64,000 bases of DNA from Pseudomonas oligotrophica (GCF_021726475.1 NZ_JAKJRU010000004.1:310001-374000); one strand, 5' to 3'. Shown: positions 8,557 to 17,213, counted from the stretch's first letter. Notes: a model not told the origin generated them from the sequence alone. Translations and numbers: made by a program.

Positions 8557-9275
8557 ACGCGCTCGAGATCGAGGGCGTCGTGTTCGCCTATGGCGCGCGG
8601 CGGGCACTGGACGGGCTGGACTTCACCACCGCACGCGGGCGCTTCACCGCCCTGCTCGGCCCCAATGGCGCCGGCAAGTCGACGCTGATCGCCCTGCTGA
8701 CCCGCCTCTACGACCTGCGCCAGGGCGAGATCCGCATCGAGGGCTACAGCCTGCGACGCCAACCCGGCCAGGCGCTGCAGCGCATGGGCGTGGTGTTCCA
8801 GCAGAGCACGCTGGACCTGGATCTCACCGTCGAGCAGAACCTGCGCTACCACGCCGCGCTGCACGGCCTGTCGCGGGCCCGGGCGAGCGCGCGGATCGAC
8901 ATGGAACTCGAGCGCCAGGCGCTCGGCGAGCGCCGGCGCTGCAAGGTACGCGAGCTCAATGGCGGGCACCGGCGGCGGGTGGAAATCGCCCGCGCGCTGC
9001 TGCACGAACCGAGCGTGCTGCTGCTGGACGAAGCCAGCGCCGGCCTCGACCCGGCCAGCCGCCAGGCGCTCAACGCGCATGTCCGCCAGCTCTGCCGCGA
9101 CGACCACATGAGCGTGCTCTGGACCACCCACCTGCTCGACGAGGTGCAGCCGGACGACGACCTGCTGGTGCTCAACCGCGGCCGCCTGGTGGCCCGCGGC
9201 CCCGCCGCGGCGCTTGCCGCCGAGGGCGAGGACCTGGCCACGACCTTCGCCCGCCTGACGGAGATCGCGGCATGA
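8553..9275 (+). CDS. pedB: ABC transporter ATP-binding protein, PQQ alcohol dehydrogenase system
   Basis: 240 residues. Walker A is GPNGAGKST (about residue 38), the Q-loop is in VVFQQSTLDLDLT, Walker B is VLLLDEASAGLD and the switch histidine is in TTHLLDEV. The signature reads NGGHRRRVEIARALL instead of LSGGQ, an unusual but readable variant. It resembles the ATPases of export-type ABC pairs such as the PedBC pair linked to phenylethanol oxidation in P. putida; the symbol is by that analogy. The start overlaps the beta-propeller stop (ATGA). The permease follows after 97 bases. Confidence 0.82.
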   Translation: MNALEIEGVVFAYGARRALDGLDFTTARGRFTALLGPNGAGKSTLIALLTRLYDLRQGEIRIEGYSLRRQPGQALQRMGVVFQQSTLDLDLTVEQNLRYHAALHGLSRARASARIDMELERQALGERRRCKVRELNGGHRRRVEIARALLHEPSVLLLDEASAGLDPASRQALNAHVRQLCRDDHMSVLWTTHLLDEVQPDDDLLVLNRGRLVARGPAAALAAEGEDLATTFARLTEIAA

Positions 9276-9299
9276 TGACCGGCACGCACGCCCTGCGCA

Positions 9300-9360
9300 G
9301 GGTGCGCCCTGCGCGCCAGCGCCCAAGCCGCGAACCCTCGGTGCGCGCGGCGCACCCTAC
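9300..9360. repeat. REP-like inverted repeat between ABC ATPase and permease genes
   Basis: GGGTGCGCC (9300-9308) faces GGCGCACCC (9349-9357), followed by TACGG. The same GGGTGCGCC/TACGG words recur near 1053, 11551-11640 and, in a variant, near 63410-63475. It splits an otherwise overlapping operon and may fold into an mRNA-stabilising hairpin. Confidence 0.55.
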
Positions 9361-9372
9361 GGAGCAGCGCCC

Positions 9373-10164
9373 ATGACCGCCTACCTGGAATGCCTGCGCG
9401 GCATCGTCGCGCGCGAATGGTTGCGCTTCGTCCAGCAGCGCTCGCGCTTTCTCAGCGCGCTGGTACGGCCGCTGCTCTGGCTGCTGGTGTTCGCCGCGGG
9501 GTTCCGCGCCGCGCTGGGCATCGCCATCATCGAGCCCTACGACACCTACATCACCTACGAAACCTACATCGTGCCCGGGCTGGCCTGCATGATCCTGCTG
9601 TTCAACGGCATGCAGGGCTCGCTGTCGATGGTCTACGACCGCGAGATGGGCAGCATGCGCGTGCTGCTGACCAGCCCCCTGCCGCGCGCCTTCCTGCTGG
9701 CCAGCAAGCTGCTGGCCACGGCGCTGATCTCGCTGCTGCAGGTCTATGCCTTCCTCGCGGTGGCCTGGCTCTACGGCGTCCAGCCACCGGCGCTCGGCCT
9801 GCTCGCCGCGCTGCCGGCACTGCTGTTGGTGGCGCTGCTGCTCAGTGCGCTGGGCCTGTTGCTGTCCAACGGCATCCGCCAGCTGGAGAACTTCGCCGGG
9901 GTGATGAATTTCGTCATCTTCCCGATGTTCTTCCTGTCCTCGGCGCTCTACCCGCTGTGGAAGATGCGCGAAGCCAGCGAGTGGCTGTACTGGATCTGCG
10001 CGCTCAACCCCTTCAGCCACGCGGTGGAGCTGGTGCGCTTCGCGCTGTACGAGCGGCTCGCTCCGCTGGCGCTAGGGGTATGCCTGGGCCTGACGCTGCT
10101 GTTCGCCGTGCTCGCGGTGGTCAGCTTCAACCCGCAGCACGCGGCACTGCGCCGGGCGGCGTGA
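9373..10164 (+). CDS. pedC: ABC-2 type permease of the PQQ alcohol-oxidation exporter
   Basis: 263 residues with six predicted membrane helices, including LLWLLVFAAGFRAALG, MILLFNGMQGSLSMVYD and VMNFVIFPMFFLSSALYPLW. The layout is that of ABC-2 export permeases. It matches the alcohol ABC permease PedC family, found only near PQQ enzymes. A GGAG lies eight bases before the ATG. With the upstream ATPase it should form the membrane channel, perhaps exporting an aldehyde, acid or cofactor-related molecule; the substrate is not known. Confidence 0.82.
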   Translation: MTAYLECLRGIVAREWLRFVQQRSRFLSALVRPLLWLLVFAAGFRAALGIAIIEPYDTYITYETYIVPGLACMILLFNGMQGSLSMVYDREMGSMRVLLTSPLPRAFLLASKLLATALISLLQVYAFLAVAWLYGVQPPALGLLAALPALLLVALLLSALGLLLSNGIRQLENFAGVMNFVIFPMFFLSSALYPLWKMREASEWLYWICALNPFSHAVELVRFALYERLAPLALGVCLGLTLLFAVLAVVSFNPQHAALRRAA

Positions 10165-10166
10165 AT

Positions 10167-10180
10167 TACTACTTTGGTAC
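10167..10180 (+). promoter_or_regulatory. PQQ-regulon operator candidate upstream of the CXXCW gene
   Basis: TACTACTTTGGTAC, one base different from the site at 5771. It starts three bases after the permease stop and 94 bases before the next start, so the CXXCW and erbR genes probably form a separate, co-regulated unit. Confidence 0.65.
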
Positions 10181-10260
10181 TGGTTTCGGTCTCCATCGTA
10201 GGATTTCCAGCGGCCGCCCTTTGTTCTGTAATCGACCCCACGAAAGGACGGAACACCACG

Positions 10261-10815
10261 ATGCGAAAGCGGATGCTCACCTGGCTGCTGATGCTGCCCC
10301 TGCTCGCTGGCGCCGCGGAACGCGCGGAGCTGTTCTCCGCCGATGGCTATCGCCAGGACCGCTACCGCAGCCCGACGCCCGAGTCGGTCGAGGGCGCGCG
10401 CACGGTGACCACCCAGGCCTTGCATGCGCTGCTGCAGCGCGAGTCGGCGCCGGTGCTGGTGGACGTCTACCGCCGCCAGTGGCTGGCCGGGCGCTTCATC
10501 GACAGCGAGCCGCATGCCAACCTGCCCGGCAGCCTCTGGCTGCCCAACACCGGCGATGGCAATCTCGACGCGCAATGGGCAAGCTACTTCGCCAGCAACC
10601 TGGAACAGGCGACCGGCGGTGATCTCGAGCGCGCCCTGGTGTTCTACTGCCGCTCCGATTGCTGGTTGAGCTGGAATGCCTCGATCCGCGCCCATCGCCT
10701 GGGCTATACCAACATCTACTGGTACCGCGACGGGGTCGACGCCTGGGAACAGGCCGGCCTGCCGCTGCAGCCGGCCAGCCCGGAGCCCATGGAGGCCCGC
10801 GGCGGCGTCGACTGA
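10261..10815 (+). CDS. PQQ-dependent catabolism-associated CXXCW-motif protein (rhodanese-like)
   Basis: 184 residues with an N-terminal signal peptide (LTWLLMLPLLAGAAE). A rhodanese-like fold follows: LVDVYRR near the middle, then FYCRSDCWLSWNAS, which is the cysteine-tryptophan signature the family is named for (spaced C-x3-C-W here), and GYTNIYWYRDGVDAWEQAGLPL at the end. It is periplasmic and probably redox-active or a sulfur/cofactor-handling protein needed with PQQ dehydrogenases; the reaction is unknown. AAAGGA lies 11 bases before the start. erbR follows after 36 bases. Confidence 0.83.
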   Translation: MRKRMLTWLLMLPLLAGAAERAELFSADGYRQDRYRSPTPESVEGARTVTTQALHALLQRESAPVLVDVYRRQWLAGRFIDSEPHANLPGSLWLPNTGDGNLDAQWASYFASNLEQATGGDLERALVFYCRSDCWLSWNASIRAHRLGYTNIYWYRDGVDAWEQAGLPLQPASPEPMEARGGVD

Positions 10816-10851
10816 TCAGCTCACCATAATCACAACAAGAGGTGCCCGGCC

Positions 10852-11517
10852 TTGTACAAGATTCTCATCGCTGACGACCACCCGCTGTTTCGCGAGGCGA
10901 TCCACAACGTCATCCGCGACGGATTCCCCGACAGCGAGATCCTCGAGACGGCCGACCTGGACAGTGCACTGGCGCTGACCCAGGAACACGACGACCTGGA
11001 CCTGGTCCTGCTGGACCTGAACATGCCCGGCATGCACGGGCTCAACGGGTTGATCAACCTGCGCAACGAGGCACCGACCATCCCGGTGGTGATCGTTTCC
11101 GCCGAGCAGGACAAGCAGATCGTGCTGCAGGCCATCACCTACGGTGCGGTGGGCTTCATCACCAAGTCCTCGCCGCGCGCGCAGATGACCGAGGCCATCG
11201 AGCAGATCCTCAACGGCAACGTCTACCTGCCCTCGGACATCATCCGCAGCCAGAAGGCCGCCACCCGTCATCACCACCACAGCGAGCCGTCGATTCCGCC
11301 GGAACTGCTGCAGGCGCTGACCCGCAAGCAATTGCTGGTGCTCGAACGCATGACCAAGGGCGAATCGAACAAGCAGATCGCCTACAACCTCGATATCGCC
11401 GAAACCACGGTCAAGGCCCACGTCTCGGCGATCCTGCGCAAGCTCAACGTGCACAATCGCGTGCAGGCGATCCTCTCGGCCAGCGACATCGACTTCTCCA
11501 GCTATCTGCGCCGCTGA
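10852..11517 (+). CDS. erbR: LuxR-family response regulator ErbR/AgmR of ethanol oxidation
   Basis: 221 residues starting with TTG; AGAGG sits nine bases ahead. The receiver domain (1-120) has the DD pair in IADDHPLF, the phospho-Asp in LLDLNMPG and the Lys in FITKSS. The NarL/LuxR helix-turn-helix is [22 protein letters not shown]...[14 protein letters not shown]. The receiver is nearly identical to what I recall of P. aeruginosa AgmR/ErbR, the regulator of exaA, pqq and related genes. The rare TTG start suggests low expression. It is the best candidate to bind the repeated TACTACYTTGGTAC elements. The facing hybrid kinase could be its partner. Confidence 0.88.
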   Translation: MYKILIADDHPLFREAIHNVIRDGFPDSEILETADLDSALALTQEHDDLDLVLLDLNMPGMHGLNGLINLRNEAPTIPVVIVSAEQDKQIVLQAITYGAVGFITKSSPRAQMTEAIEQILNGNVYLPSDIIRSQKAATRHHHHSEPSIPPELLQALTRKQLLVLERMTKGESNKQIAYNLDIAETTVKAHVSAILRKLNVHNRVQAILSASDIDFSSYLRR

Positions 11518-11550
11518 GCCCGGGCCAGGCTTGCGCGCATCCCGGCTGTC

Positions 11551-11640
11551 GCGGTGCGCACGGCGCACCCTGCCGATCCAGCGCAAGGACGCGCCGCTGT
11601 ACCACGCCCACCCTCGTCACCCTGGGGTGCGCCGCGCGGC
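11551..11640. repeat. REP-like inverted repeats between erbR and the histidine kinase gene
   Basis: GCGGTGCGCACGGCGCACCC at 11551-11570 is itself nearly palindromic, and GGGGTGCGCCGCGCGGC at 11624-11640 is an inverted partner. It lies between the convergent erbR and kinase genes, a common place for Pseudomonas REP pairs. No other gene is visible in 11518-11743. Confidence 0.5.
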
Positions 11641-11743
11641 CCTGCTCACTCGCCTAACGCCCCTCCGACCTCGCCTGCCCCAGTCCAGTCCGGGTATCGG
11701 TGGCCAGCATAGGTACACGCACCCGCACTTCCGCTGGTTGGAA

Positions 11744-14320
11744 TCACTCGCCGCGGTCGAGCAGGTGGCACATGGCGGTCTTGAGCTTCATCGGCCGTAC
11801 CGGCTTGTGCATCAGCATGTAGCCCAGCTCGCGCACCTGCTGCTTCAGGTCGTTGCTGTAGTTGGCGGTGATCATCAGCGCCGGCAGCGGGCTGGCGCGG
11901 CGGTCGTTGACCGTGGTCACCACCCCGATGCCGGTCTGCCCGTTGTCCAGGTGGTAGTCGGCGATCATCAGGTCGGCCTCGGCGTGGAAGTTGTCCACCT
12001 GCCGCGCCAGGTCCTCCTCCGATAGCGCCGTGGTGACCTGGCAGCCCCAGCCCTCCAGCAGCGTACGCATGCCGGCACAGATCGCCGTGTCGTTGTCCAG
12101 CACCCAGACCCGCGCCCCGTGCAGCCGTTCCAGCGCCAGCTCGGCGGTACCCGGCTCGGGCCTCGCCTTGGGCGCGCGCTTGGCCAGCGGCACCTCGATG
12201 GCGAATCGCGAACCACGCCCCGGCTGCGAGCTGACCTGGATGCGATGGCCGAGCATGCGCGCGATCTTCTCGACGATGGCCAGGCCCAGGCCCAGGCCGC
12301 GGTCCTGGTTCGGCCGCACACCCTCGCCGCGCTTGAACTCCTGGAAGATCTCCTCGAGCTTGTCCGCCGGAATGCCCACGCCGGTATCCCAGACCTCGAT
12401 GGACAGGCTCTGGCGCCGACGCCGGCAGCCCAGCAGCACGCGCCCCTCGGGCGTGTAGCGGATGGCGTTGGTCAGGAGGTTGCGCAGGATGCGCGCCAGC
12501 AGCTGGATGTCGCTGCGCACCAGCGCCGAGCAGGGAATGAAATCCAGCACCAGGCGCTCGGCCCCGGCGATCTGGCGAAATTCCATGGCGAGGTTCTCGA
12601 GCAACTCGCTGACGGCGAACGGGGCGATATCCGGCTTGATCACGCCGGCGTCGAGCTTGGAAATGTCGACCAGCGTGCCGAGCAGGTTCTCCACATCCTC
12701 CAGCGAGTTGCTGATGTTGCGCACCAGCCCGCCGTTGGCCTGCGCCTTGGGCTGCTCCAGCAGCGCGCTGGTGAACAGGCGCGCGGCGTTGAGCGGTTGC
12801 AGCAGGTCGTGGCTGACCGCGGCGAGGAACTTGGTCTTCGACAGGTTGGCCAGCTCGGCCTCACGCTTGGCCTCGCGCAGGCGCGCCTCGACATGGCTGC
12901 GCTCGTCGATCTCGCGCAGCAGCTGGTCGTTGAGGCTGGTCAGCTCGGCGGTGCGCTCGCGCACCCGCTGCTCGAGGTTCTGGTAGGCCTGGTGCAGCGC
13001 CTCGGCGGTGCGCCGGCGGTCGGTGATGTCCTGGATCAGCACGAAGATGCCGGCCACCTCGCCGCTGGCCAGGCGATTGGGCACGTAGGAGCGCAGCATG
13101 TAGCGCTGCTGGCCGGCGTGGTTGCGCTCGGCCATCTCGAAGCTGACGCTCTCGCCGGACAGCGCGCGGTCGATGTACGGCTCCAGCTGGCGCCAGTGCT
13201 CGCCGCTGTGCACCTCGCGCAGGCTCTGGCCGAGCATGCCGTCACTGGGCCAGCGGTACCACTCCTCGTAGACCTTGTTGGTGAATTCGTAGGTCAGGTC
13301 CGAGGAGACGTAGGCGATCAGCGCCGGCACGTGGTCGGTGATCAGGCGGATCCAGCGCTCGCTCTCGCGCAGCGCTTCGGCGTGACGATAGCGCTCGGTG
13401 ATGTCGGTGAAGGTATTGACGAAGCCGCCGGTGGGCAGCGCGTGGGTGCGGATCTCCAGCACGCGGCCGTCGAACAGCCGCTGCTCCAGCACCCGCAGCG
13501 GCTTGCCGTTGGCATCGCGCGTACCGGGGGTGAGCAGGTCCAGCTCACTGTCGGTCATCACCTCGTCGAACGGCCGGTGCGCCTCGATCGGCGCCAACCC
13601 GCACAGCTCGAGGAAACGGTGGTTCCACAGCTCCAGCGTGCCCTCGGCGCTGACCATCGCCACGCCCTGGGACAGGCTGTCCACCGCACGCTGCAGCAGC
13701 CGCGACTTTTGCGCCAGGGCCTGCTCGCGGCGCATGGTCTCGCTGACCTTCACCTCGGTGATGTCGGTGTAGAGGATTACCAGCCCGCCTTCGCGCGTCG
13801 GCCGCTCGCTGACCTGCATCCAGCGGCCGTTGTGCAGCCGGTAGACGGTGGGCTCGTCGCCCTTGCCGCGGTGCTCCTCGACGATCAGGCCGGTGCTCTC
13901 GGCCAGCCGGCGCACCTCGGACAGGCGCATGCCGGCGAGGATGCGCGCACGGGTGCGGCTCCACAACGACTTGAAGCGACGGTTGAACAGCACGATGCGC
14001 TGGTCGCGGTCGAACAGCACGAAGGCGTCGGAAATGCTCTCGATGGCGTCGATCAGGTGCTGGTGGGCGGTCTCGGCGCGCAGCCTGGCGTCGCTGAGCA
14101 GGCGGTTGCTGGCCTTGAGCTCGGCCATGGCCTGGTTCAGCGCGTCGGTGCGCTCGCGCACCTGCTCGGCCAGTTCCACCGAGTGCTGGAACGCCGCGTA
14201 GGACGCATCGCGCCCAGGCCCGCTGCTTTCGACCCGCTCGATGAGCGCCGCATTGATGCGCCGCAGCTTGTCGTTCTCGCGCTCGAGTTCGGCCAGGCGC
14301 GCCAGCGGGTCAACGGACAC
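11744..14320 (-). CDS. Multi-PAS hybrid histidine kinase (ErcS'-like), PQQ ethanol regulon
   Basis: 858 residues, cytoplasmic. Domains: coiled coil (about 1-80), three PAS domains (about 90-195, 205-320, 325-445), a second coil, HisKA with AAVSHDLLQPLNAARLF, HATPase with NAIRYTPEG, DTGVGIP and GLGLGLAI, and a C-terminal receiver (VWVLDNDTA, MIADYHLDNG, MHKPVRP). The GTG start at 14320 has GGGAGG ahead and overlaps the FIST stop by 11 bases. The pair FIST + PAS kinase next to erbR corresponds to the PA1975/PA1976 arrangement of P. aeruginosa, where the kinase (ErcS') is part of the ethanol-oxidation cascade (from memory). The ligand is not known. Confidence 0.84.
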   Translation of the reverse strand: MSVDPLARLAELERENDKLRRINAALIERVESSGPGRDASYAAFQHSVELAEQVRERTDALNQAMAELKASNRLLSDARLRAETAHQHLIDAIESISDAFVLFDRDQRIVLFNRRFKSLWSRTRARILAGMRLSEVRRLAESTGLIVEEHRGKGDEPTVYRLHNGRWMQVSERPTREGGLVILYTDITEVKVSETMRREQALAQKSRLLQRAVDSLSQGVAMVSAEGTLELWNHRFLELCGLAPIEAHRPFDEVMTDSELDLLTPGTRDANGKPLRVLEQRLFDGRVLEIRTHALPTGGFVNTFTDITERYRHAEALRESERWIRLITDHVPALIAYVSSDLTYEFTNKVYEEWYRWPSDGMLGQSLREVHSGEHWRQLEPYIDRALSGESVSFEMAERNHAGQQRYMLRSYVPNRLASGEVAGIFVLIQDITDRRRTAEALHQAYQNLEQRVRERTAELTSLNDQLLREIDERSHVEARLREAKREAELANLSKTKFLAAVSHDLLQPLNAARLFTSALLEQPKAQANGGLVRNISNSLEDVENLLGTLVDISKLDAGVIKPDIAPFAVSELLENLAMEFRQIAGAERLVLDFIPCSALVRSDIQLLARILRNLLTNAIRYTPEGRVLLGCRRRRQSLSIEVWDTGVGIPADKLEEIFQEFKRGEGVRPNQDRGLGLGLAIVEKIARMLGHRIQVSSQPGRGSRFAIEVPLAKRAPKARPEPGTAELALERLHGARVWVLDNDTAICAGMRTLLEGWGCQVTTALSEEDLARQVDNFHAEADLMIADYHLDNGQTGIGVVTTVNDRRASPLPALMITANYSNDLKQQVRELGYMLMHKPVRPMKLKTAMCHLLDRGE

Positions 14321-15473
14321 TGCGCCCTCCCGGTCGACCAATGGCGACACCCGTGAAGGTCTGGTTGATATGCATGCCATTGAACTGCTCCCCGTAGGTG
14401 TTGAAGCCGATCACCTGTTGCTGGCGCAGCAGTTGGGAAGCGGCTTCGCCGAGCCCGCGTTCCTCGATCTCCAGGCGGCGCAGGAAACAGTCGCAGCCGA
14501 TGGTCAGCAGCGGCGGTCCGAGGCGCCGCTCCAGCCGCTCGAACAGCTCGGTCAGGTTGGGCAGCAGCGGGCCGGGCTCCATGGCGGTGAGCACGATGCC
14601 GTTCTCCACCGCGCAGTAGAAGGTCAGGCTGAGGTCGTCGTTGACCTTCTGGATGGCCCGCACGTAGTAGTGCTCGTTGATGCGCACCGCCAGCGGGTGT
14701 GCGGCGAACAGGATGTGATCCAGCGCCTCGACCGGCACGCCGATCAGGCGGGCATATTCCAGCGCGGCCGGCTCGGCATTCAGCTCGTAGACGCGCCGGG
14801 CCTGGCTGTCGGCCTGGGTGACCACCAGCTTCTCGGTGCGCGGGCGGATGTGGTGGGTGGTGAACACCTCGAAGTCGAGCCAGGTGTTGATCAGCACGAC
14901 GATCGCCGCGCCGGAATGGAAGCGGCCGTTGTAGTAGACGTGGGTACGGGTCAGGCGGTTGTCGTCGCCGGCCGAACCACCGAAGTGCGGGATGCTGCCG
15001 AACGCGGCGCTGAGCGCGGCGAGCACCACTTCCTCGCGGCTGGACAGCCCGTCGAGCAGGGTCAGGGCGAAGCTGTGGTCCTTGATCGGTGCCTGGGAGT
15101 TGCTCCGGCAATCGGCGCCGAGGCGTTCGACCAGCTGCTGGGCGTCGACCAGGCCGAAGCGGTCCATCTCGTCGATCAGCTCGCAGGCGATGGAGAAGGT
15201 CCGATGGTCGAAGCCGATCGCCGAGACGCAGCTGCGGCTGTAGCCCTGGGCGGTGAGTTCGCCGGCCGAGGTGCAGCCGACCAGGCGCACGCCGCCGAAA
15301 TACTGCTCCAGCGCGTCGCCCAGGGCATCGAGGTCGTATTCGGCCGAACAGAAGAACAGCACGAAGCCCAGGTGCGGGTGCATCAGCTGGCGGGCCAGGT
15401 CCTGCGCGACGGTTTCCGCCGAGCGCGATTCGGACATGGCAGTACGGACCACTTCGCTCTGCTGCTCTGTCAC
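14310..15473 (-). CDS. FIST-domain sensory protein
   Basis: 387 residues, without membrane segments. The FIST N-terminal domain has VRLVGCTSAGELTAQGYSRSCVSAIGF; the C-terminal FIST_C region has GLGEAASQLLRQQQVIGFNTYGEQFNGMHINQTFTGVAIG. FIST domains are thought to bind small ligands such as amino acids and feed signal-transduction proteins. The GTG start at 15473 is favoured by GGGAG seven bases ahead; ATG 15437 is the alternative. It overlaps the kinase start, so the two proteins are made together and probably form a complex in which FIST senses a metabolite for the kinase (inference). Confidence 0.83.
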   Translation of the reverse strand: MTEQQSEVVRTAMSESRSAETVAQDLARQLMHPHLGFVLFFCSAEYDLDALGDALEQYFGGVRLVGCTSAGELTAQGYSRSCVSAIGFDHRTFSIACELIDEMDRFGLVDAQQLVERLGADCRSNSQAPIKDHSFALTLLDGLSSREEVVLAALSAAFGSIPHFGGSAGDDNRLTRTHVYYNGRFHSGAAIVVLINTWLDFEVFTTHHIRPRTEKLVVTQADSQARRVYELNAEPAALEYARLIGVPVEALDHILFAAHPLAVRINEHYYVRAIQKVNDDLSLTFYCAVENGIVLTAMEPGPLLPNLTELFERLERRLGPPLLTIGCDCFLRRLEIEERGLGEAASQLLRQQQVIGFNTYGEQFNGMHINQTFTGVAIGRPGGRSVR

Positions 15474-15560
15474 CACCGCACTCCCGTCGCACCTGTCGAA
15501 TATCCACATTCTTGGGCAGGGTTTGGGAGGCGCAAATGCTACTTGAGTACCGGTACGGCC

Positions 15561-15574
15561 CTGCCTAGGTAGCA
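15561..15574 (-). promoter_or_regulatory. PQQ-regulon operator candidate upstream of the FIST-kinase operon
   Basis: On the minus strand it reads TGCTACCTAGGCAG, matching 10 of 14 positions of the TACTACCTTGGTAC element, with CCTAGG as a symmetrical centre. A further TACTTGAGTAC lies beside it at 15540-15550. It sits about 90 bases upstream of the FIST start. Confidence 0.45.
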
Positions 15575-15615
15575 GCGCGACGAAATGCCCCGGCGCCGGC
15601 AACGGACCGTGCATA

Positions 15616-15647
15616 TGCAAGAAGGCCGGCCCTTGCGGGGCCGGCCT
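15616..15647 (-). terminator. Intrinsic terminator of the porin gene
   Basis: A ten-pair GC stem, AGGCCGGCCC / GGGCCGGCCT (15623-15632 with 15638-15647), has a five-base loop. On the minus strand it is followed by TCTTGC, only a weak T-run. It lies about 100 bases after the porin stop. Confidence 0.55.
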
Positions 15648-15749
15648 GGTGTTTCGGGGCGTGGTGCGTCGGTCGCCGACGGGCCACTGCACGCAACGGA
15701 TGGGTCGGCCTACGGCTCGTGCCTCATCCGCGCCCCGCGCCTGTCGGGC

Positions 15750-16937
15750 TCAGAAGCTCAGCGCAGCACCGATGGCGAAGGTGCGGGTCTCTTCGTCGAA
15801 GGCGTCGGTGTCCTTGCCTTCGATCTCGACCTGGTTCAGCTCGGCAACCAGCTTCAGGTTGTCGTTGACGTCATGGAACAGCGCGATGCCGCGGGTCTCG
15901 TAGTCGGCGGCGGTGCCCAGGCCGTTGCCGTCGTCCTTGGTCTTGCCGTAGGACAGCGCGACGCGGTTCTTGCCGAAGCGGTAGGAGCCCTGCAGCAGGT
16001 AGCCGTCGCTGTCCACTTCGCGCAGCTGCGCCTCGCCGGCGTTGTTGGTGTAGAAGGGGTTGATACCCTCGGCCTGGAAGCCGGAGGCGGTCAGCGACAG
16101 GTTACCCATCTTGGCCTGCACGCCGTAGCCGACGCCCTTGGAATCGACCTCTTCGACGGTGCTGTCGGTGTTGTCCGAGCTCTGCTGCATACCGTTGACC
16201 CAGGTGTAGAACTGGGTGCCGCCGAGGTCGAACTGGTAGGTGATCTCGGTCTCGAAGCGCGGCGCTTCCTGATAGGCCTTGTCCAGCGCCGAGCTGGCGT
16301 CATCGGTGGTGTCCACCGGGTCCATGATGCCGGCGGCGATGCGCAGGCCGTTCATCACCGGAGAGCGGTAGGTGATCTGCGAGGTCGGGAACGGGTACGG
16401 GTAGCCGGTACCGATGTTGCCGAAGGACACGCCGCCGAAGTCGACCAGACCGAGGGTGTCGCTGACCTGGCCATAGCCGGTGAGCATCTCGTCGAGCAGG
16501 ATGTTGGAGCGGGCGAACAGGCCGAAGTCCTTACCGAACAGCACCTCGCCCCACTCGGCGCCGGCAGCGGTGCCGTAGAACTGACGCACGTCGATGGCGG
16601 TGGCGGTGCCGTTGGTGTCGCTGTCGTTGATCGTCACCCAGAACGAGGAACGGCCGCCCAGCTTGAGGTCGCCGACCTGCTTGCCGAAGTTGAAGCCGAT
16701 GTAGTTGGGCAGGAAGCCCATCTTCACCCGCGACTGGTCGCGATCGAACTGCTCCCCGGCTCGGTCGATATCGCTGTTGACGTAGAAGGTGTTGAAGTAG
16801 CCGTCGGTGGAGAAGGTCATGTCGTTCTGGTCGTACAGCACGATCTCGGCCAGGGCAGTCTGGCTGATCGACATGGCGACGGCACTGGCCAGGGCCAGCG
16901 GGAGGAGTGTTCTGGTGGCTTTGTTGTTCTTGTGCAT
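15750..16937 (-). CDS. Outer-membrane porin of the PQQ cluster
   Basis: 395 residues with a signal peptide (LLPLALASAVAMSISQTALA) and alternating beta-strand sequence typical of trimeric general porins. It ends in phenylalanine (FAIGAALSF), the outer-membrane insertion signal. GGAGAG precedes the ATG. It has its own promoter region with a PQQ-regulon element and an A-rich Crc/Hfq motif over the start codon. A role as the entry channel for alcohols or an organic acid is inferred from that shared regulation only. Confidence 0.85.
   Translation of the reverse strand: MHKNNKATRTLLPLALASAVAMSISQTALAEIVLYDQNDMTFSTDGYFNTFYVNSDIDRAGEQFDRDQSRVKMGFLPNYIGFNFGKQVGDLKLGGRSSFWVTINDSDTNGTATAIDVRQFYGTAAGAEWGEVLFGKDFGLFARSNILLDEMLTGYGQVSDTLGLVDFGGVSFGNIGTGYPYPFPTSQITYRSPVMNGLRIAAGIMDPVDTTDDASSALDKAYQEAPRFETEITYQFDLGGTQFYTWVNGMQQSSDNTDSTVEEVDSKGVGYGVQAKMGNLSLTASGFQAEGINPFYTNNAGEAQLREVDSDGYLLQGSYRFGKNRVALSYGKTKDDGNGLGTAADYETRGIALFHDVNDNLKLVAELNQVEIEGKDTDAFDEETRTFAIGAALSF
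16919..16937 (-). promoter_or_regulatory. Catabolite-activity motif at the porin start codon
   Basis: The mRNA reads ATGCACAAGAACAACAAAG. AAGAACAACAAAG fits the AAnAAnAA Hfq/Crc pattern, as at pedF. Confidence 0.55.
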
Positions 16938-17032
16938 GGCGCTCTCCGCTTATGGACGACGTAGGGTCGTTGTCGGAGGCGATTATCGAAACGGGTTCTG
17001 CCCTGCCATACGCTGCGATGGCGGCGTTTGGC

Positions 17033-17046
17033 TAGTACTTTGGGCG
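17033..17046 (+). promoter_or_regulatory. PQQ-regulon operator candidate upstream of the porin
   Basis: TAGTACTTTGGGCG shares about 10 of 14 positions with TACTACTTTGGTAC. It lies 96 bases upstream of the porin start. The rest of 16938-17213 holds no gene that I can support. Confidence 0.4.
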
Positions 17047-17213
17047 GGTAACCGGGAGCAGCCCGAAAGCGCGTCCAGGCCTCGTCCGGCAGGAGGTGCG
17101 CGGTATTAGGCCAAAGGGCTGCCGTGAGCGCGCCAGGGGCATGCCAGGGCCTAGCGCGCAGCGCAGCCGGCCACCACGCGAGGCGTGATGGCGACTGGCA
17201 ACAGAAGGAAATT

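Noticed and set aside
10852..10860. TTGTACAAG considered as a LitR-type TGTACA operator
   Set aside because: It is the start of erbR (TTG TAC AAG), single and without a partner repeat, outside the light island.
12119..14356. Long plus-strand open frame opposite the hybrid kinase
   Set aside because: Mirror of kinase codons; the minus-strand protein has full PAS, HisKA, HATPase and receiver motifs.
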